A DNA stretch of 64,000 bases from Streptomyces sp. 150FB (GTDB taxonomy: Bacteria; Actinomycetota; Actinomycetes; Streptomycetales; Streptomycetaceae): contig NZ_JTHL01000001.1 of assembly GCF_000818195.1 (NCBI RefSeq), forward strand, positions 3,520,106 through 3,584,105. The letters are read 5' to 3'. Positions 40,154-50,365 of the stretch are shown here, piece by piece. The translations under genes were made by a program, and so were the position numbers. Numbering within the stretch: position 1 is the first letter of the stretch; every line of letters starts with the position of its first letter. The notes beneath the pieces are model-generated. The model worked only from the letters and a program-made list of their open reading frames with translations. It ran no database searches and was not told the origin of the DNA.

Positions 40154-43100
40154 CTACTCCCATCGCGCGGCCGTCGCGTCGCGTGCGGCGGTCAGGCGTG
40201 CGAGGGCCGGGGCGAGGTACTCGGTGTCGGTGTCCGTGCCGGGGGCAGTGTCCGTGCCGGGGGCAGTGTCCGTGCCGGGGGCGGCGGTCAGTTCGGTCAG
40301 GTAGCCGGTCAGCTCGGCCAGTTCGTCCCAGCCGCATTCGGCGGCGAGCACCGTGTCCAGCGAGGCGTCCAGCAGGGGCCCGTCGCCGAGTGCGGCGGCG
40401 CAGGTCACCGACCAGAACGCGCGCTTGCCCGCCCCGAAGTCCACCGCCGCCAGGCGCTCGGCCACCTCCCGCCAGGCCGGTCCGGCGGCCCAGGCGCCGT
40501 CCGTCGCCGTCACCGCCAGGGCGTAAGCGAAGGCGCCACGCAGCGGGTTCGTGACGCGCAACTGCTCGGCGGCGGCCAGGGCTTCGGCGCTGCGGCCCGC
40601 ACGGCGCAGCGCGTCGCACCTCAGCAGGAGGATGCCGCCGGCGGACGCGCCCCCGGCGAAGGCGGGCGTCAGCCGGTCCAGCGCGCCGAGGGCCGCTTCC
40701 GGGTCACCGGCGAGCAGGTGCGCCCTGGCCGCCGCGTACAGCGGTACGCCGGTCTGGTCGGCCCGGTCGGCCCGGTCGGCCCGGTCGGTGAGCGCCGCGC
40801 ATCGTTCGAGGTCGGCCAGCGCGCTGTTGACACGGCCCATGGCCAGCGCGGTCCTGGCCCGCTGTTCGTACGCCCACGCCCCCTGCGACCCCAGCTCCAG
40901 GGCCCGGTCCGCGTCGGCGAGAGATTCCCGGTGACGGCGGAGCGCCCGGTTGACGACGGCCCGGTGCGTCAGCGCCCAGCCGTACGCCGGCCGCAGCGCC
41001 ACCGCCCTGTCGAGGTCGGCGAGCGCCTCGGTGTGCCGCCCCATCCGGTGGCGGACGTTCCCCCGTCCCGCGAGCGCCGACGCGTGGTCGGGCCGCAGCG
41101 ACAGGGCGCGGCTCAACTCGCGCTCCGCGTCCTCGTAACGCCCGGCGACGCGGTAGGCGTCGCCCCGCTCGGAGGCGATCCAGTCGCTGTCGGGAGCGAT
41201 CTCGACGGCCCGGTCCAGATCGGCGAAGCCCCGGTCGTCGCGGCCCGTCGCGCGCAGCAGCCGGCCCCTGCGTACCAGCGCCCAGAGGTAGTCGCCGTCC
41301 AGCTCCAGGGCGCGGTCGAAGTCGGCGAGCGCCTCGGTGTACGCGGCGAGCAGGTGCCGGCACACACCCCGGCACGCCAGCAGGAACGCGTTCGCCGGGT
41401 CGAGCGCCAGCGCGCGGTCGAGTACGCCGACGGCCTCCTCGACCCGGCCCGAGCGGCGCAGCGCCTCCGCGTACCAGCCGAGCACCCACGGTGTGCCGGG
41501 GGCCAGTTCGTCGGCGCGGCGCAGATCGGCCACGGCGGCGGCGTAGTCGTGCAGCTCCACGTGGTTGACGCCGCGCCCCGCGTACGCGAGGTAACTGCCG
41601 GGGTCGAGCGCGAGGGACCGGTCGTACTCGGCGAGCGCCGCCTCGTTCTCGCCCGCGTTGTACAGCTCGCGGCCCCGCACCTCGTGCGCGGCCGCCCGGC
41701 CCGCCGTGTCCAGGCCCGTACCGTCGATGAGCAGCCCGAGCGCGGCGCGTATCCCGCCGCCTTCACCGCCCCCGGCGTCGGCATGAAGATCGCCATCGCC
41801 ATCGGCACCGGCACCGGCACCGGAGAGCGCGGCGCGCAGCCGGGACCCCCAGTCCCGTACCTCCCGGTCGTCCGTGTCCTCCCCCGCCTCCGCCAGCACC
41901 CGCGCGCACCTGCGGGCCGCCGTCCGGCCCTCGCGGCAGGCGTCGACGACGGTGGCCAGCGCCCCGGGGAGCGCGGCGTGCGGCGACGCGCACAGCTCGT
42001 GGTACGTCTCCTCCAGGCGCAGCGCCCGCCACGCCGCGCTCTCCCAGAGCTTGTCGGGCCGGACACCGTCCTCGGCCTCCGCGCGCCAGCCCGCGAACGT
42101 ACGCGCGAGAGCCGCGTGCTGCTCACGCCAGCGGTGCGGCGAACGGGTGTGCTGGAGGCGCAGCATGGGGACGCGTACGACGTCGTGGTAGCCGATGCCG
42201 CCGTCCTTGGGCGTGGCGAACGGCAGGTCGCACAGCCACCCGTACAGCCCGGCCGCCTCCTCCCCCACCGCCGCCAGGAAGATGTCCTCGTTCAGCCGTC
42301 GCGGCAGCGCGCACGCCAGCGCGGCCGCCCGCCGCACCGGGTCCCGCTCCCACTTCAGGAAGCGCTCGACCGCGGTCGCGCTCGGATCGCCCACGTCGCC
42401 GGGGTCGGTGGGCTGGTTCTCCGCGAGAGTGGAGACGAGGACGGGCAGCCCCCGCGAGAGCCGCAGGATCTCGGTGACCACCCCCTCGTCGGTCACCTGC
42501 TTCGCCGCCAGCAGCTCGCGCGCTTCCCCGTCCGTGAACGGCTCCAGCCGCACGTCCGCCATGAAGTAGGGCCGTCCGCCCCAGCAGGCGCTGTCGAAGG
42601 GGCGTTGGCCGGCGACCGTCACCACGGCCCGGGGCGTGAGCCCGCCGTACTCCTCGGTGGTCATCAGGTCGCGGAGCCAGGTGTCGAGGAAGGGCGCGGT
42701 GCGCTCGTACGTGTCGAAGAACAGCGCGATCCAGGGGACTTCGGCGGCGACCTCGGCCAACTCCCGTGTCAGTACGGGGGTGAGCACCTGCTGCGGCGCC
42801 AACACCAGCCGTACGTCGTCCGGGTTGCGGAAGCGCGAGGACAGCGAGGCCCACACCTGGTCGGCGGCGCCCGCGAGTTGTCCGGCGTCGATGACCCCGG
42901 TGAGCGCGCCGAGCCCGGGGACGGCGCCGAGTCCGACCAGCGAGGCGACGGCGACCGCCCGGCCACCGGCCGAAGGACCGGCGGGAGGGTGCACGTCCCC
43001 GGGCAGCGAAGCCAGCACGGCCTCGTGCCTGCGCTCCCGGTAGGTCGCGAGCATCCTGTCCAGCCGCGCGAGCGGATGTCCCTTTCTGGCGAACTGCTCG

Positions 43101-43384
43101 CTGATCGAGGCCAGCGCCTCCGGGACGCTGCCCACCGACTCGTCGAGGTACGCGGTGAGCGCGCCCCGCTCCTCGGCGGCCCGCCGCATCTCCCGGACGA
43201 GATACGTCTTCCCGACGCCCGCGCTGCCGTGCAGATGGAAGAGGAAGCGGTGCCCCGGGTCGTCGTGCGGGATGTCGAAGTTCGCCCGGAACGACGCCAG
43301 TTCGCCGCCGCGCCCGACAAAGCGGGTACGCGCGTGCCGCTGGATCAGCTCGGCCATGGACGGCCCCGACCGCCGCTGCGCCAT
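40154..43384 (-). CDS. STAND-like P-loop ATPase with C-terminal TPR repeats
   Basis: A 1076-residue protein. A P-loop domain with Walker A G53-S-A-G-V-G-K-T60 and Walker B-like WIALFFDTYE (218-227) occupies the first 330 residues. A winged/helical region follows, then about eight TPR units from residue 550 to 850 (for example AALAEYDRSLALDPGSYLAYAGRG). The C-terminal part has an APGTDT repeat and a helical end. The layout is that of STAND signalling ATPases, where TPRs sense and the NTPase switches. No effector domain is obvious. ATG at 43384 has GGGAGG upstream. The next gene is a degenerate ADP-ribosylglycohydrolase. Confidence 0.82.
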   Translation of the reverse strand: MAQRRSGPSMAELIQRHARTRFVGRGGELASFRANFDIPHDDPGHRFLFHLHGSAGVGKTYLVREMRRAAEERGALTAYLDESVGSVPEALASISEQFARKGHPLARLDRMLATYRERRHEAVLASLPGDVHPPAGPSAGGRAVAVASLVGLGAVPGLGALTGVIDAGQLAGAADQVWASLSSRFRNPDDVRLVLAPQQVLTPVLTRELAEVAAEVPWIALFFDTYERTAPFLDTWLRDLMTTEEYGGLTPRAVVTVAGQRPFDSACWGGRPYFMADVRLEPFTDGEARELLAAKQVTDEGVVTEILRLSRGLPVLVSTLAENQPTDPGDVGDPSATAVERFLKWERDPVRRAAALACALPRRLNEDIFLAAVGEEAAGLYGWLCDLPFATPKDGGIGYHDVVRVPMLRLQHTRSPHRWREQHAALARTFAGWRAEAEDGVRPDKLWESAAWRALRLEETYHELCASPHAALPGALATVVDACREGRTAARRCARVLAEAGEDTDDREVRDWGSRLRAALSGAGAGADGDGDLHADAGGGEGGGIRAALGLLIDGTGLDTAGRAAAHEVRGRELYNAGENEAALAEYDRSLALDPGSYLAYAGRGVNHVELHDYAAAVADLRRADELAPGTPWVLGWYAEALRRSGRVEEAVGVLDRALALDPANAFLLACRGVCRHLLAAYTEALADFDRALELDGDYLWALVRRGRLLRATGRDDRGFADLDRAVEIAPDSDWIASERGDAYRVAGRYEDAERELSRALSLRPDHASALAGRGNVRHRMGRHTEALADLDRAVALRPAYGWALTHRAVVNRALRRHRESLADADRALELGSQGAWAYEQRARTALAMGRVNSALADLERCAALTDRADRADRADQTGVPLYAAARAHLLAGDPEAALGALDRLTPAFAGGASAGGILLLRCDALRRAGRSAEALAAAEQLRVTNPLRGAFAYALAVTATDGAWAAGPAWREVAERLAAVDFGAGKRAFWSVTCAAALGDGPLLDASLDTVLAAECGWDELAELTGYLTELTAAPGTDTAPGTDTAPGTDTDTEYLAPALARLTAARDATAARWE
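40230..40283 (-). repeat. 18-bp coding tandem repeat (three units)
   Basis: GTGTCCGTGCCGGGGGCA is repeated at 40230 and 40248, with a third copy at 40266 differing in its last base. It encodes repeated Ala-Pro-Gly-Thr-Asp-Thr near the C-terminus of the TPR protein, in a probable flexible loop. Confidence 0.9.
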
Positions 43385-43587
43385 CGTTCCTCCCGTACCC
43401 GGTTTCCCCGTGACTCCACCCCTGGCCCCCTGCCCCCCGGGGCCGCCTCAGTCTGGCAGCTCGTCAGGGGCAGGGGCAGAGGATCACGGTTCATTCACAG
43501 GTGGGCACGGAGGCCGTCTGGCACGACGGCGGTCCCGGTCGGAGCAGCGGCGGCAGCCCCGGCATCAGAGCGGCAGCGGCTCCCGCG

Positions 43588-46179
43588 TCAGAGCAGCGGC
43601 AGCAGCTCCGGCAGATGCCCGTCCGACGCAGCCGCCGCCCGTACCCGCTCCTCGGGCACCTCGCCGTACAGCGTCGTACGCGGCTTCGCCGGCCGTCCCG
43701 CCGCCTCCGCGATCGCCACCAGGTCCTTGACCGACCGGTACGAGCCGTAACTGGAGCCCGCCATACGGGAGATGGTCTCCTCCATCAGCGTCCCGCCCAG
43801 GTCGTTCGCGCCCGAGCGCAGCATCTCCGCCGCGCCCTCCGTGCCGAGCTTCACCCAACTGGTCTGGATGTTGGGGATGTACGGGTGCAGCAGCAGCCGC
43901 GCCATCGCCATCACCGCGCGGTTGTCGCGGTCCGTCGGCCCCGGCCGCGCGATGCCCGCCAGGTAGACGGGGGCGTTGGTGTGGATGAAGGGCAGCGTCA
44001 CGAACTCCGTGAAACCGCCCGTCTCCTGCTGGATGTTCGCGAGGGTGCGGAAGTGCCCGAGCCAGTGGCGCGGCTGGTCGACATGGCCGTACATCATCGT
44101 GGAGCTGGACCTGATGCCCAGGTCGTGCGCGGTCTTGATGACCTCGATCCAGGTCGCCGTGGGCAGCTTGCCCTTGGTCAGGATCCAGCGCACCTCGTCG
44201 TCGAGGATCTCCGCCGCCGTGCCGGGGATCGAGTCGAGTCCCGCCTCCTTCGCCGCCGTCAGCCACTCGCGGATCGAAAGCCCGGTGCGGGAGGCGCCGT
44301 TGACGACCTCCATCGGGGAGAAGGCGTGCACGTGCATGCCGGGGACGCGTTCCTTCACGGCGCGCGCGATGTCGAAGTACGCATCGCCCGGCAGGTCCGG
44401 GTGGATGCCGCCCTGCATGCAGACCTCGGTCGCGCCGACCTCCCACGCCTGCTCGGCGCGGTCGGCGACCTGGCTGAGCGAGAGCGTGTAGGCGTCCGCG
44501 TCCGTACGGCGCTGCGCGAAGGCGCAGAAGCGGCAGCCGGTGTAACAGACGTTGGTGAAGTTGATGTTGCGCGTGACGATGTACGTGACGTCGTCGCCGA
44601 CCACGTCGCGCCGCAGCTCGTCCGCGATCCGCGTCAGCGCGTCCAGCGCCGGGCCGTCGGCGTGCAGCAGGGCGAGCGCCTCGTCGTCGGTGAGCTTCGT
44701 CGGGTCGTCTGCGGCCTGCGCCAGCGCCTGCTTGATGTCGCCGTCGATCCGCGAGGGCACCATGCCGGGCGCCGCCGCCTCACGCAGGGCCTCCCAGTCG
44801 CCGTACACGTCCTCGAAGTCGTCGCGCCGGTCGGAGGTGCGGCCCTCGGTGTCGATGGTGCGGTGCAGATCGGTACGGCCGGTCGCGGTGAACCCCTCGT
44901 CGGGCTCCTGCCACGGCAGCCCCGACGGCTTCACCCCCTCGCGCGCGAGCCCGGTCTCCTCGTCGGCCAGCGCCCGTACGTGCGGCATCAGGCGCGGGTC
45001 CAGCCAGGGTTCGCCGCGCTGGATGAACTCCGGGTAGATCGTGAGGCGTTCACGCAGCTCGAAGCCCGCGTCGGCGGTCCGCGCCGACAGCTCCTCGATC
45101 TGCGGCCAGGGGCGTTCGGGGTTGACGTGGTCGGGCGTGAGCGGCGAGACGCCGCCCCAGTCGTCGATGCCGGCGCCGATCAGCAGCGCGTACTCCGCGT
45201 CCACGAGGTTCGGCGGCGCCTGGATACGCGCCGAGGGGCCGAGCAGGTGCCGGGCCACGGCGATCGCCGCCGCCAGCTCCTCCAGTTCGGCGTCCGGCAT
45301 GCCGCGCATCGCCGTGTCCGGCTTGGCGCGGAAGTTCTGCACGATGACTTCCTGGATGCCGTGGTAGGCGCGGGCGGTCCTGCGCAGTTCGAAGAAGGCG
45401 TCGGCGCGCTCGTCGTACGACTCGCCGATGCCGATCAGCACACCGGTCGTGAACGGGACGTTGGAGCGGCCCGCGTCCTCCAGCACCCGCAGCCGTACGG
45501 CGGGCTCCTTGTCCGGCGAGCCGTGGTGCGGGCCGCCGGGCTCGGACCACAGCCGGGTCGCCGTCGTCTCCAGCATCATGCCCATGGACGGCGCGACGGG
45601 CTTCAGCCGCTGGAGGTCGGTCCACGACATCACACCCGGGTTCAGGTGGGGCAGCAGGCCGGTCTCTTCGAGGACCCGGATCGCCATGGCCCGTACGTAC
45701 GACAGCGTGTCGTCGTACCCCTCGGCCTCCAGCCACTCCTTCGCCTCGGGCCACCGGTCCTCGGGCCGGTCGCCGAGCGTGAACAGGGCTTCCTTGCAGC
45801 CCATCTCGGCGCCCTTGCGCGCGATGTCGATGACCTCGTCGGGCGAGAGGAACATGCCGTGACCGGCCCGGCGGAGCTTGCCGGGCACGGTCACGAAGGT
45901 GCAGTAGTGGCACTTGTCACGGCAGAGCCGCGTCAGCGGGATGAAGACCTTGCGGGAGTACGTGATGACTCCCGGCCGGCCCACCGCCGCCAGTCCGGCG
46001 TCCCGCACCCGGGCCGCCGAACCGGCGAGGTCCTTCAGGTCGTCGCCGCGCGCCTGGAGAAGGACCGCGGCCTCGGTGACATCCAGCGCGACGCCGTCCC
46101 GCGCGCGCTTCAGCGCACGCCGCATCGCGTTGGCGGTCGGTCGTCCGGTCCCGGGTTCCTCAGGCGCGCTCGTCGTCAT
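43588..46179 (-). CDS. fbiC: 7,8-didemethyl-8-hydroxy-5-deazariboflavin (FO) synthase, CofG-CofH fusion
   Basis: An 863-residue double radical-SAM enzyme making FO, the chromophore of coenzyme F420, from tyrosine and 5-amino-6-ribitylaminouracil. The CofG half carries C86-RDK-C90-HY-C93; the CofH half carries C545-YTG-C549-RF-C552. Both CxxxCxxC clusters are intact and the fused length is normal for actinomycetes. ATG at 46179 lacks a Shine-Dalgarno site, and TATGCT sits 6 nt upstream, suggesting a leaderless mRNA. The next gene upstream encodes an LLM-class oxidoreductase likely to use F420. Confidence 0.95.
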   Translation of the reverse strand: MTTSAPEEPGTGRPTANAMRRALKRARDGVALDVTEAAVLLQARGDDLKDLAGSAARVRDAGLAAVGRPGVITYSRKVFIPLTRLCRDKCHYCTFVTVPGKLRRAGHGMFLSPDEVIDIARKGAEMGCKEALFTLGDRPEDRWPEAKEWLEAEGYDDTLSYVRAMAIRVLEETGLLPHLNPGVMSWTDLQRLKPVAPSMGMMLETTATRLWSEPGGPHHGSPDKEPAVRLRVLEDAGRSNVPFTTGVLIGIGESYDERADAFFELRRTARAYHGIQEVIVQNFRAKPDTAMRGMPDAELEELAAAIAVARHLLGPSARIQAPPNLVDAEYALLIGAGIDDWGGVSPLTPDHVNPERPWPQIEELSARTADAGFELRERLTIYPEFIQRGEPWLDPRLMPHVRALADEETGLAREGVKPSGLPWQEPDEGFTATGRTDLHRTIDTEGRTSDRRDDFEDVYGDWEALREAAAPGMVPSRIDGDIKQALAQAADDPTKLTDDEALALLHADGPALDALTRIADELRRDVVGDDVTYIVTRNINFTNVCYTGCRFCAFAQRRTDADAYTLSLSQVADRAEQAWEVGATEVCMQGGIHPDLPGDAYFDIARAVKERVPGMHVHAFSPMEVVNGASRTGLSIREWLTAAKEAGLDSIPGTAAEILDDEVRWILTKGKLPTATWIEVIKTAHDLGIRSSSTMMYGHVDQPRHWLGHFRTLANIQQETGGFTEFVTLPFIHTNAPVYLAGIARPGPTDRDNRAVMAMARLLLHPYIPNIQTSWVKLGTEGAAEMLRSGANDLGGTLMEETISRMAGSSYGSYRSVKDLVAIAEAAGRPAKPRTTLYGEVPEERVRAAAASDGHLPELLPLL

Positions 46180-46185
46180 ACTTTG

Positions 46186-46191
46186 AGCATA
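46186..46191 (-). promoter_or_regulatory. Candidate -10 element for a leaderless fbiC transcript
   Basis: On the minus strand TATGCT is followed by 6 nt and then the fbiC ATG, the geometry of leaderless actinomycete genes. No convincing -35 was seen. Confidence 0.5.
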
Positions 46192-46279
46192 CGTACGGGA
46201 GCACCCAGGTATTCCGCGATGTCCCAGGTCATCAGACGTACGCGATCAGAAGCCCGGGATACAGGAGGACGCGCGGGAG

Positions 46280-47107
46280 TCAGAGGTACGCCGCGAGAGC
46301 GTCCAGCGCGGTCAGCACCTCGGCCTCCCCGGCGGACGGCAACTGCACCACGACCTCCTCGATCCCCAGGTCCGCGTAGTGCGCCAGCTTCCCGTCGCTC
46401 GGCCGCACCGAGTACGGCACGATCCGCAACGCGCCGGGCTCCCGCCCCGCCGCCTCCCACGCCGTACGCAGCCGGGGCGCCGTCTCCGCGAGACCCTGGC
46501 CGCCGATCGGCAGCCAGCCGTCCGCGTAGGTGGTGATCTGCTCGATCTGCTTCGGCCCGAGCGCACCGCCGATCAGGATGCGCGGCTTGCCGTTCACCGG
46601 CTTCGGGTACGCGTCGCTGGCGAGCACGGACCGGTGAACGCCCTTGTACGCCGTCGGCTTCGGCGCCCACAGCGCCCGCATCACCTCCAGGTCGTCCTTG
46701 GCCAGCTCGCGGCGCGTGCTCCACTCCACACCGTGATCGGTGGCCTCCTCCTTGTTCCAGCCGTAGCCGACACCGAGCGTGAAGCGCCCGCCCGAGAGGT
46801 GGTCGAGGGTCGCTATCTGCTTGGCGAGGTCGATCGGGTCGTGCTGCGGTACGAGCGTGATGCCGGTGCCGAGGCCCAGCCGCTCGGTCACGGCGGCGGC
46901 CTGGGCCAGGGCCACGAACGGGTCGAGCGTACGGCCGTACTCGCGCGGCAGTTCGCCCCCGGCCGGGTACGGGGTGGTCCGCTCGACGGGTATGTGGGAG
47001 TGCTCGGGAACGTAGAGGCCGGCGAAGCCGCGCTCCTCCAGCTCGCGGGCGAGGCGTACCGGAGTGATCGTCTCGTCGGTGAGGAAAATACCGGTGGCGA
47101 TGCGCAT
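46280..47107 (-). CDS. LLM-class, probably F420-dependent oxidoreductase
   Basis: A 275-residue luciferase-like (beta/alpha)8 oxidoreductase. Family signs are the early GIFLTDETITPVRLARELEERGFAGLYVPEHSHIPV, LGTGITLVPQHDPIDLAKQIATLDHLSGGRFTLGVGYGWN and the ILIGGALGPKQIEQ phosphate-binding region. Sequence style fits the F420 rather than FMN branch (TIGR03619-like), and the F420 pathway gene fbiC lies just downstream on the same strand. ATG at 47107 has GGAGG upstream. The substrate is unknown. Confidence 0.88.
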   Translation of the reverse strand: MRIATGIFLTDETITPVRLARELEERGFAGLYVPEHSHIPVERTTPYPAGGELPREYGRTLDPFVALAQAAAVTERLGLGTGITLVPQHDPIDLAKQIATLDHLSGGRFTLGVGYGWNKEEATDHGVEWSTRRELAKDDLEVMRALWAPKPTAYKGVHRSVLASDAYPKPVNGKPRILIGGALGPKQIEQITTYADGWLPIGGQGLAETAPRLRTAWEAAGREPGALRIVPYSVRPSDGKLAHYADLGIEEVVVQLPSAGEAEVLTALDALAAYL

Positions 47108-47337
47108 GGACGTACCTCCGTGGGGGTGGTTGCGGGTGCGTGTCGGCCATGGGTGAGCACAGGGGGAACAGACCGGCGGCCCAGACTATGCCGCGCCTCG
47201 CAACCCTCCATCTCCCTTCCCTTCCACGCCGGTTCACGCCTGGGGCGGACAGTCGCCGGGCACGACACGCCCACATGACGGAACAAAACAACCGGAAACG
47301 GAACAGACCGAAACCGGACGGAAGAGGGAGAGCGACC

Positions 47338-48936
47338 ATGTGCGAGGAGCACGCGGCAGGCACCACCGACGGCGCGGCGGGCACGGACCACGCGGGTGCG
47401 GGTGGCCGGATGGGCAGACGCGGACTGCTGGTGACGGGAGCGGCGGCGGCGCTTACGTTGGGAAGTGTGAGCTTCGCGAACGCGGCATCGGCCGACCCCG
47501 GTGCCGGTGCGGGCAGCAGCGGCACCGCCCGCACCGAGACCCGGACGGTGCGCGGCACCCTGCCGCCCGGCGCCCCCGACTTCGTCCACCTGCCGGTGGA
47601 GGTGCCGTGCGGAGTGAGCGAGCTGCGCGTCTCGTACACGTACGAACGCCCCACGGTCCCGGCCGGCACCCAGGGCAACGCCCTCGACATCGGCCTCTTC
47701 GACGAGCGCGGCACCGCCCTCGGCGGCCCCGGCTTCCGTGGCTGGTCGGGCGGCGCGCGGACGGAGTTCTTCGTACGGGCGGACGACGCGACCCCCGGCT
47801 ACCTCAGGGGCCCGGTGCGCGCGGGCACCTGGAACATCATGCTGGGCCCCTACACCGTGGCGCCCGAGGGCCTCACGTACGAGGTCACCATCACCCTCAC
47901 GTACGGCCCGACGGGCACCGTCCCGAAGCCGTCGTACCCGCCGGAGCGCGCCAAGGGGCGCGGCAGGTCCTGGTACCGCGGCGACTGCCACCTCCACACC
48001 CTCCACTCCGACGGCAAGCGCACCCCGGCCGAGGTCGCCGCGCTGGCCAGGGCCGCCGGGCTCGACTTCATGCACAGCAGCGACCACAACACGTCGTCAG
48101 CGCACCGCGCGTGGGACGGCCTGTGGAGCGACGACCTGCTGATCCTCGTCGGCGAGGAGATCACCACCCGTAACGGCCATGTCCTGGCGATCTCCACCGA
48201 CCCCGGCACCTGGATCGACTGGCGCTACCGCGCACGCGACAACCGCTTCGGCCACTACGCGCGCGAGGTCCGCAAGGCCGGCGGCCTGGTGGTCCCCGCG
48301 CATCCGCACTCCACCTGCATCGGCTGCAACTGGAAGTTCGGCTTCGGCGACGCCGACGCGGTCGAGGTGTGGAACGGCCCCTGGACCGCCGACGACGAGG
48401 TCTCGCTCGCCGACTGGGACAACAGCCTGGTGGCGTCGGCGCGTTCGGGCATGGCCTGGACCCCGGCGATGGGCAACAGCGACGCGCACAAGGACCCCGA
48501 CGCGATCGGCACACCCCAAACGGTGGTGCTGGCCGACGACTTGACGCGTCAGGCGATCCTCGCCGGCATCCGGGCGGGCCACAGCTACATCGCCGAGTCG
48601 GCCAAGGTCTCGCTGACGTTCGGCGCGACGGGCGGCCGGGCGGCGCACGCCGGGATCGGTGAGCGGCTGCGGGTGGACAAGGACGACGCGGTGACCGTAC
48701 GCCTTGAAGTGACCGGAGCGCCCGGCTGCACGGCCCAGTTCGTCACCGACCAGGGCACGCTGTACACGGCGCCGCTCCCCGAGTCCGGCTCGGGCACGGT
48801 GGAGTGGACGACCACCGCGTCGTACGCCGCGTACGTACGGGCCGAGGTCAGGCACGCCCCGACGGTCCCGGGACTGCCCGGCGCGCCCGCCGCCTTCACG
48901 AACCCGGTGTTTCTCGGGGAGCAGCCGCACAACTGA
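47338..48936 (+). CDS. Exported PHP-domain metallohydrolase (CehA/McbA family)
   Basis: A 532-residue exported protein. A twin-arginine-like signal (GRMGRRGLLVTGAAAALTLGSVSFANA, about residues 23-49) is followed by a beta-rich domain. The PHP catalytic domain comes next, with DCHLHTLHSDGKRTPAE, HSSDHNT, VVPAHPHSTC and GNSDAHKDPDA as metal-ligand motifs. Family members hydrolyse carbaryl or phosphoester bonds. ATG at 47338 has GAGGGAGAG upstream; the frame extends further upstream without a good start. The native substrate is unknown. Confidence 0.87.
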   Translation: MCEEHAAGTTDGAAGTDHAGAGGRMGRRGLLVTGAAAALTLGSVSFANAASADPGAGAGSSGTARTETRTVRGTLPPGAPDFVHLPVEVPCGVSELRVSYTYERPTVPAGTQGNALDIGLFDERGTALGGPGFRGWSGGARTEFFVRADDATPGYLRGPVRAGTWNIMLGPYTVAPEGLTYEVTITLTYGPTGTVPKPSYPPERAKGRGRSWYRGDCHLHTLHSDGKRTPAEVAALARAAGLDFMHSSDHNTSSAHRAWDGLWSDDLLILVGEEITTRNGHVLAISTDPGTWIDWRYRARDNRFGHYAREVRKAGGLVVPAHPHSTCIGCNWKFGFGDADAVEVWNGPWTADDEVSLADWDNSLVASARSGMAWTPAMGNSDAHKDPDAIGTPQTVVLADDLTRQAILAGIRAGHSYIAESAKVSLTFGATGGRAAHAGIGERLRVDKDDAVTVRLEVTGAPGCTAQFVTDQGTLYTAPLPESGSGTVEWTTTASYAAYVRAEVRHAPTVPGLPGAPAAFTNPVFLGEQPHN

Positions 48937-48985
48937 CCCGCGGCGCTTGGGGGGGCGGGGCGTTGGGGGGCGGGGCCCGGAGGTC

Positions 48986-49000
48986 TCTGCCGGGGGCGAA
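48986..49000 (+). promoter_or_regulatory. Partial PopR-box-like site upstream of the clpP pair
   Basis: TCTGCCGGGGGCGAA matches the TCTGCC-N3-GGCAGA palindrome at 10 of 12 positions. It lies 110 nt before the first clpP start. PopR is known to activate clpP3-clpP4 in S. lividans. A perfect copy of the palindrome lies upstream of the popR-like gene at 58175. Confidence 0.5.
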
Positions 49001-49109
49001 TCTGCTGAGGGCCGAGAATCCGGACGTAGCACCGCGATCGGGCCGAAGGTGGAGAGACGGGCGGCGTACGAGAGCCGCCACCGCCCCGCCCACCAAGGAG
49101 GCTCCTCCC

Positions 49110-49748
49110 ATGACCCCGCCCCTGCCACCCGCGGTACGCGCGACCGAGGACGACACCCCCTCGACCCGGTTCGACGACCATCTCGCCGCCCAACTCCTGC
49201 ACCAGCGCATCGTCTTCCTCGGTACGCAGGTCGACGAGGTGTCGGCGAACCGTGTCTGCGCGCAGCTCCTGCTCCTGTCGGCGGAGGACCCGAAGACCGA
49301 CATCAGCCTCTACATCAACAGCCCCGGCGGGTCGGTGACAGCCGGTCTGGCGATCTACGACACGATGCGGCTGATCCCCAACGACGTGTCGACGCTCGCC
49401 ATGGGATTCGCCGCGAGCATGGGGCAGTTCCTGCTCACGGTGGGCGCCGGAGGAAAGCGCCACGCGCTGCCGAACGCGCGGATCATGATGCACCAGCCGT
49501 CGGCCGGCATCGGCGGAACGGCCGCCGACATCGCGATCCAGGCGGAGAACCTCGAATTCACCAAGAAGGCCGTCGAGCGCATCACCGCGGAGCACACAGG
49601 CCAGAGCCAGGAGACGATCTCCCGCGACGGCGACCGCGACCGGTGGTTCACGGCCGAACAGGCCAAGGAGTACGGCATGGTGGACCGCGTCCTGGAGTCG
49701 CTGGCCGACGTACGCCCGGCGGGTTCGCAGCGCAGGCTGGGCCTCTGA
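49110..49748 (+). CDS. clpP3: ATP-dependent Clp protease proteolytic subunit, ClpP3 type
   Basis: A 212-residue ClpP with a complete catalytic triad: Ser103 in GFAASMGQ, His128 in IMMHQPSAG and Asp177 in DGDRDRW, the same spacing as E. coli Ser97-His122-Asp171. It carries the [18 protein letters not shown] segment of the handle region. ATG at 49110 has AAGGAG 9 nt upstream. A second clpP begins 1 nt after the stop, so the pair is co-transcribed and probably forms a hetero-oligomer. The symbol is by similarity to the streptomycete clpP3-clpP4 operon. Confidence 0.88.
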   Translation: MTPPLPPAVRATEDDTPSTRFDDHLAAQLLHQRIVFLGTQVDEVSANRVCAQLLLLSAEDPKTDISLYINSPGGSVTAGLAIYDTMRLIPNDVSTLAMGFAASMGQFLLTVGAGGKRHALPNARIMMHQPSAGIGGTAADIAIQAENLEFTKKAVERITAEHTGQSQETISRDGDRDRWFTAEQAKEYGMVDRVLESLADVRPAGSQRRLGL

Positions 49749-49749
49749 C

Positions 49750-50355
49750 ATGAGCCAGTACACGATCCCGACCGTGGTCGAGCGCACCCCGCAAGGCGAG
49801 CGCGCGTACGACATCTACAGCCGGCTGCTGGCCGAACGGGTCATCTTCCTCGGCACCGAGATCGATGACGGCGTCGCGAACGTCGTCATCGCGCAACTCC
49901 TCCACCTGGAATCGTCCAGCCCGGGCAGCGAGATCGCGATCTACATCAACTCCCCCGGCGGCTCGGTCACTTCACTCATGGCGATCTACGACACGATGAC
50001 CTTCGTCGGCTCACCGATCTCGACGTGGTGCGTCGGCCAGGCGGCGTCGACCGCCGCGGTACTGCTGGCCGGCGGCGATCCGGGCCGACGCTTCGTCCTG
50101 GAGCACGCCCGGGTGCTGCTGGGCCAGCCGGCGAGCGGCGGCCGGCAGGGGACGGTGTCGGACCTCAGCCTCCAGGCGAAGGAGATGCTCCGCATCCGCT
50201 CCGAGGTCGAAACGGTCCTGTCCCGCCACACCCACCACGACGTGGCGACGCTGCGCGCCGACATGGACCGCGACAAGATCTTCACGGCGGAGGAAGCGGT
50301 GTCCTACGGCCTGGCCGACGAGGTCCTGAGCCGCCGCCACGCCCCGACGCGCTGA
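49750..50355 (+). CDS. clpP4: ClpP4-type subunit lacking the catalytic histidine
   Basis: A 201-residue ClpP homologue, second gene of the clpP operon (1-nt gap). Ser100 in VGQAASTAA and Asp175 in DMDRDKIF are kept. The His position reads [10 protein letters not shown], so His is replaced by Gly125. The subunit is therefore probably inactive alone and may serve a structural or regulatory role in a mixed complex with the first subunit. [18 protein letters not shown] is conserved. Similar Gly-for-His sequences are, as I recall, usual in ClpP4 of Streptomyces. Confidence 0.86.
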   Translation: MSQYTIPTVVERTPQGERAYDIYSRLLAERVIFLGTEIDDGVANVVIAQLLHLESSSPGSEIAIYINSPGGSVTSLMAIYDTMTFVGSPISTWCVGQAASTAAVLLAGGDPGRRFVLEHARVLLGQPASGGRQGTVSDLSLQAKEMLRIRSEVETVLSRHTHHDVATLRADMDRDKIFTAEEAVSYGLADEVLSRRHAPTR

Positions 50356-50365
50356 ACGCGAGCGC

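Noticed and set aside
40103-43750. Very long plus-strand open frame opposite the STAND-TPR gene
   Set aside because: It is the antisense shadow of a GC-rich gene. Its product is Arg/Gly/Val-rich with no domain, whereas the minus strand encodes a clear P-loop and TPR array.
43501-46536. Long plus-strand open frame opposite fbiC
   Set aside because: The minus strand carries both intact radical-SAM motifs at expected spacing; the plus-strand product is low-complexity.
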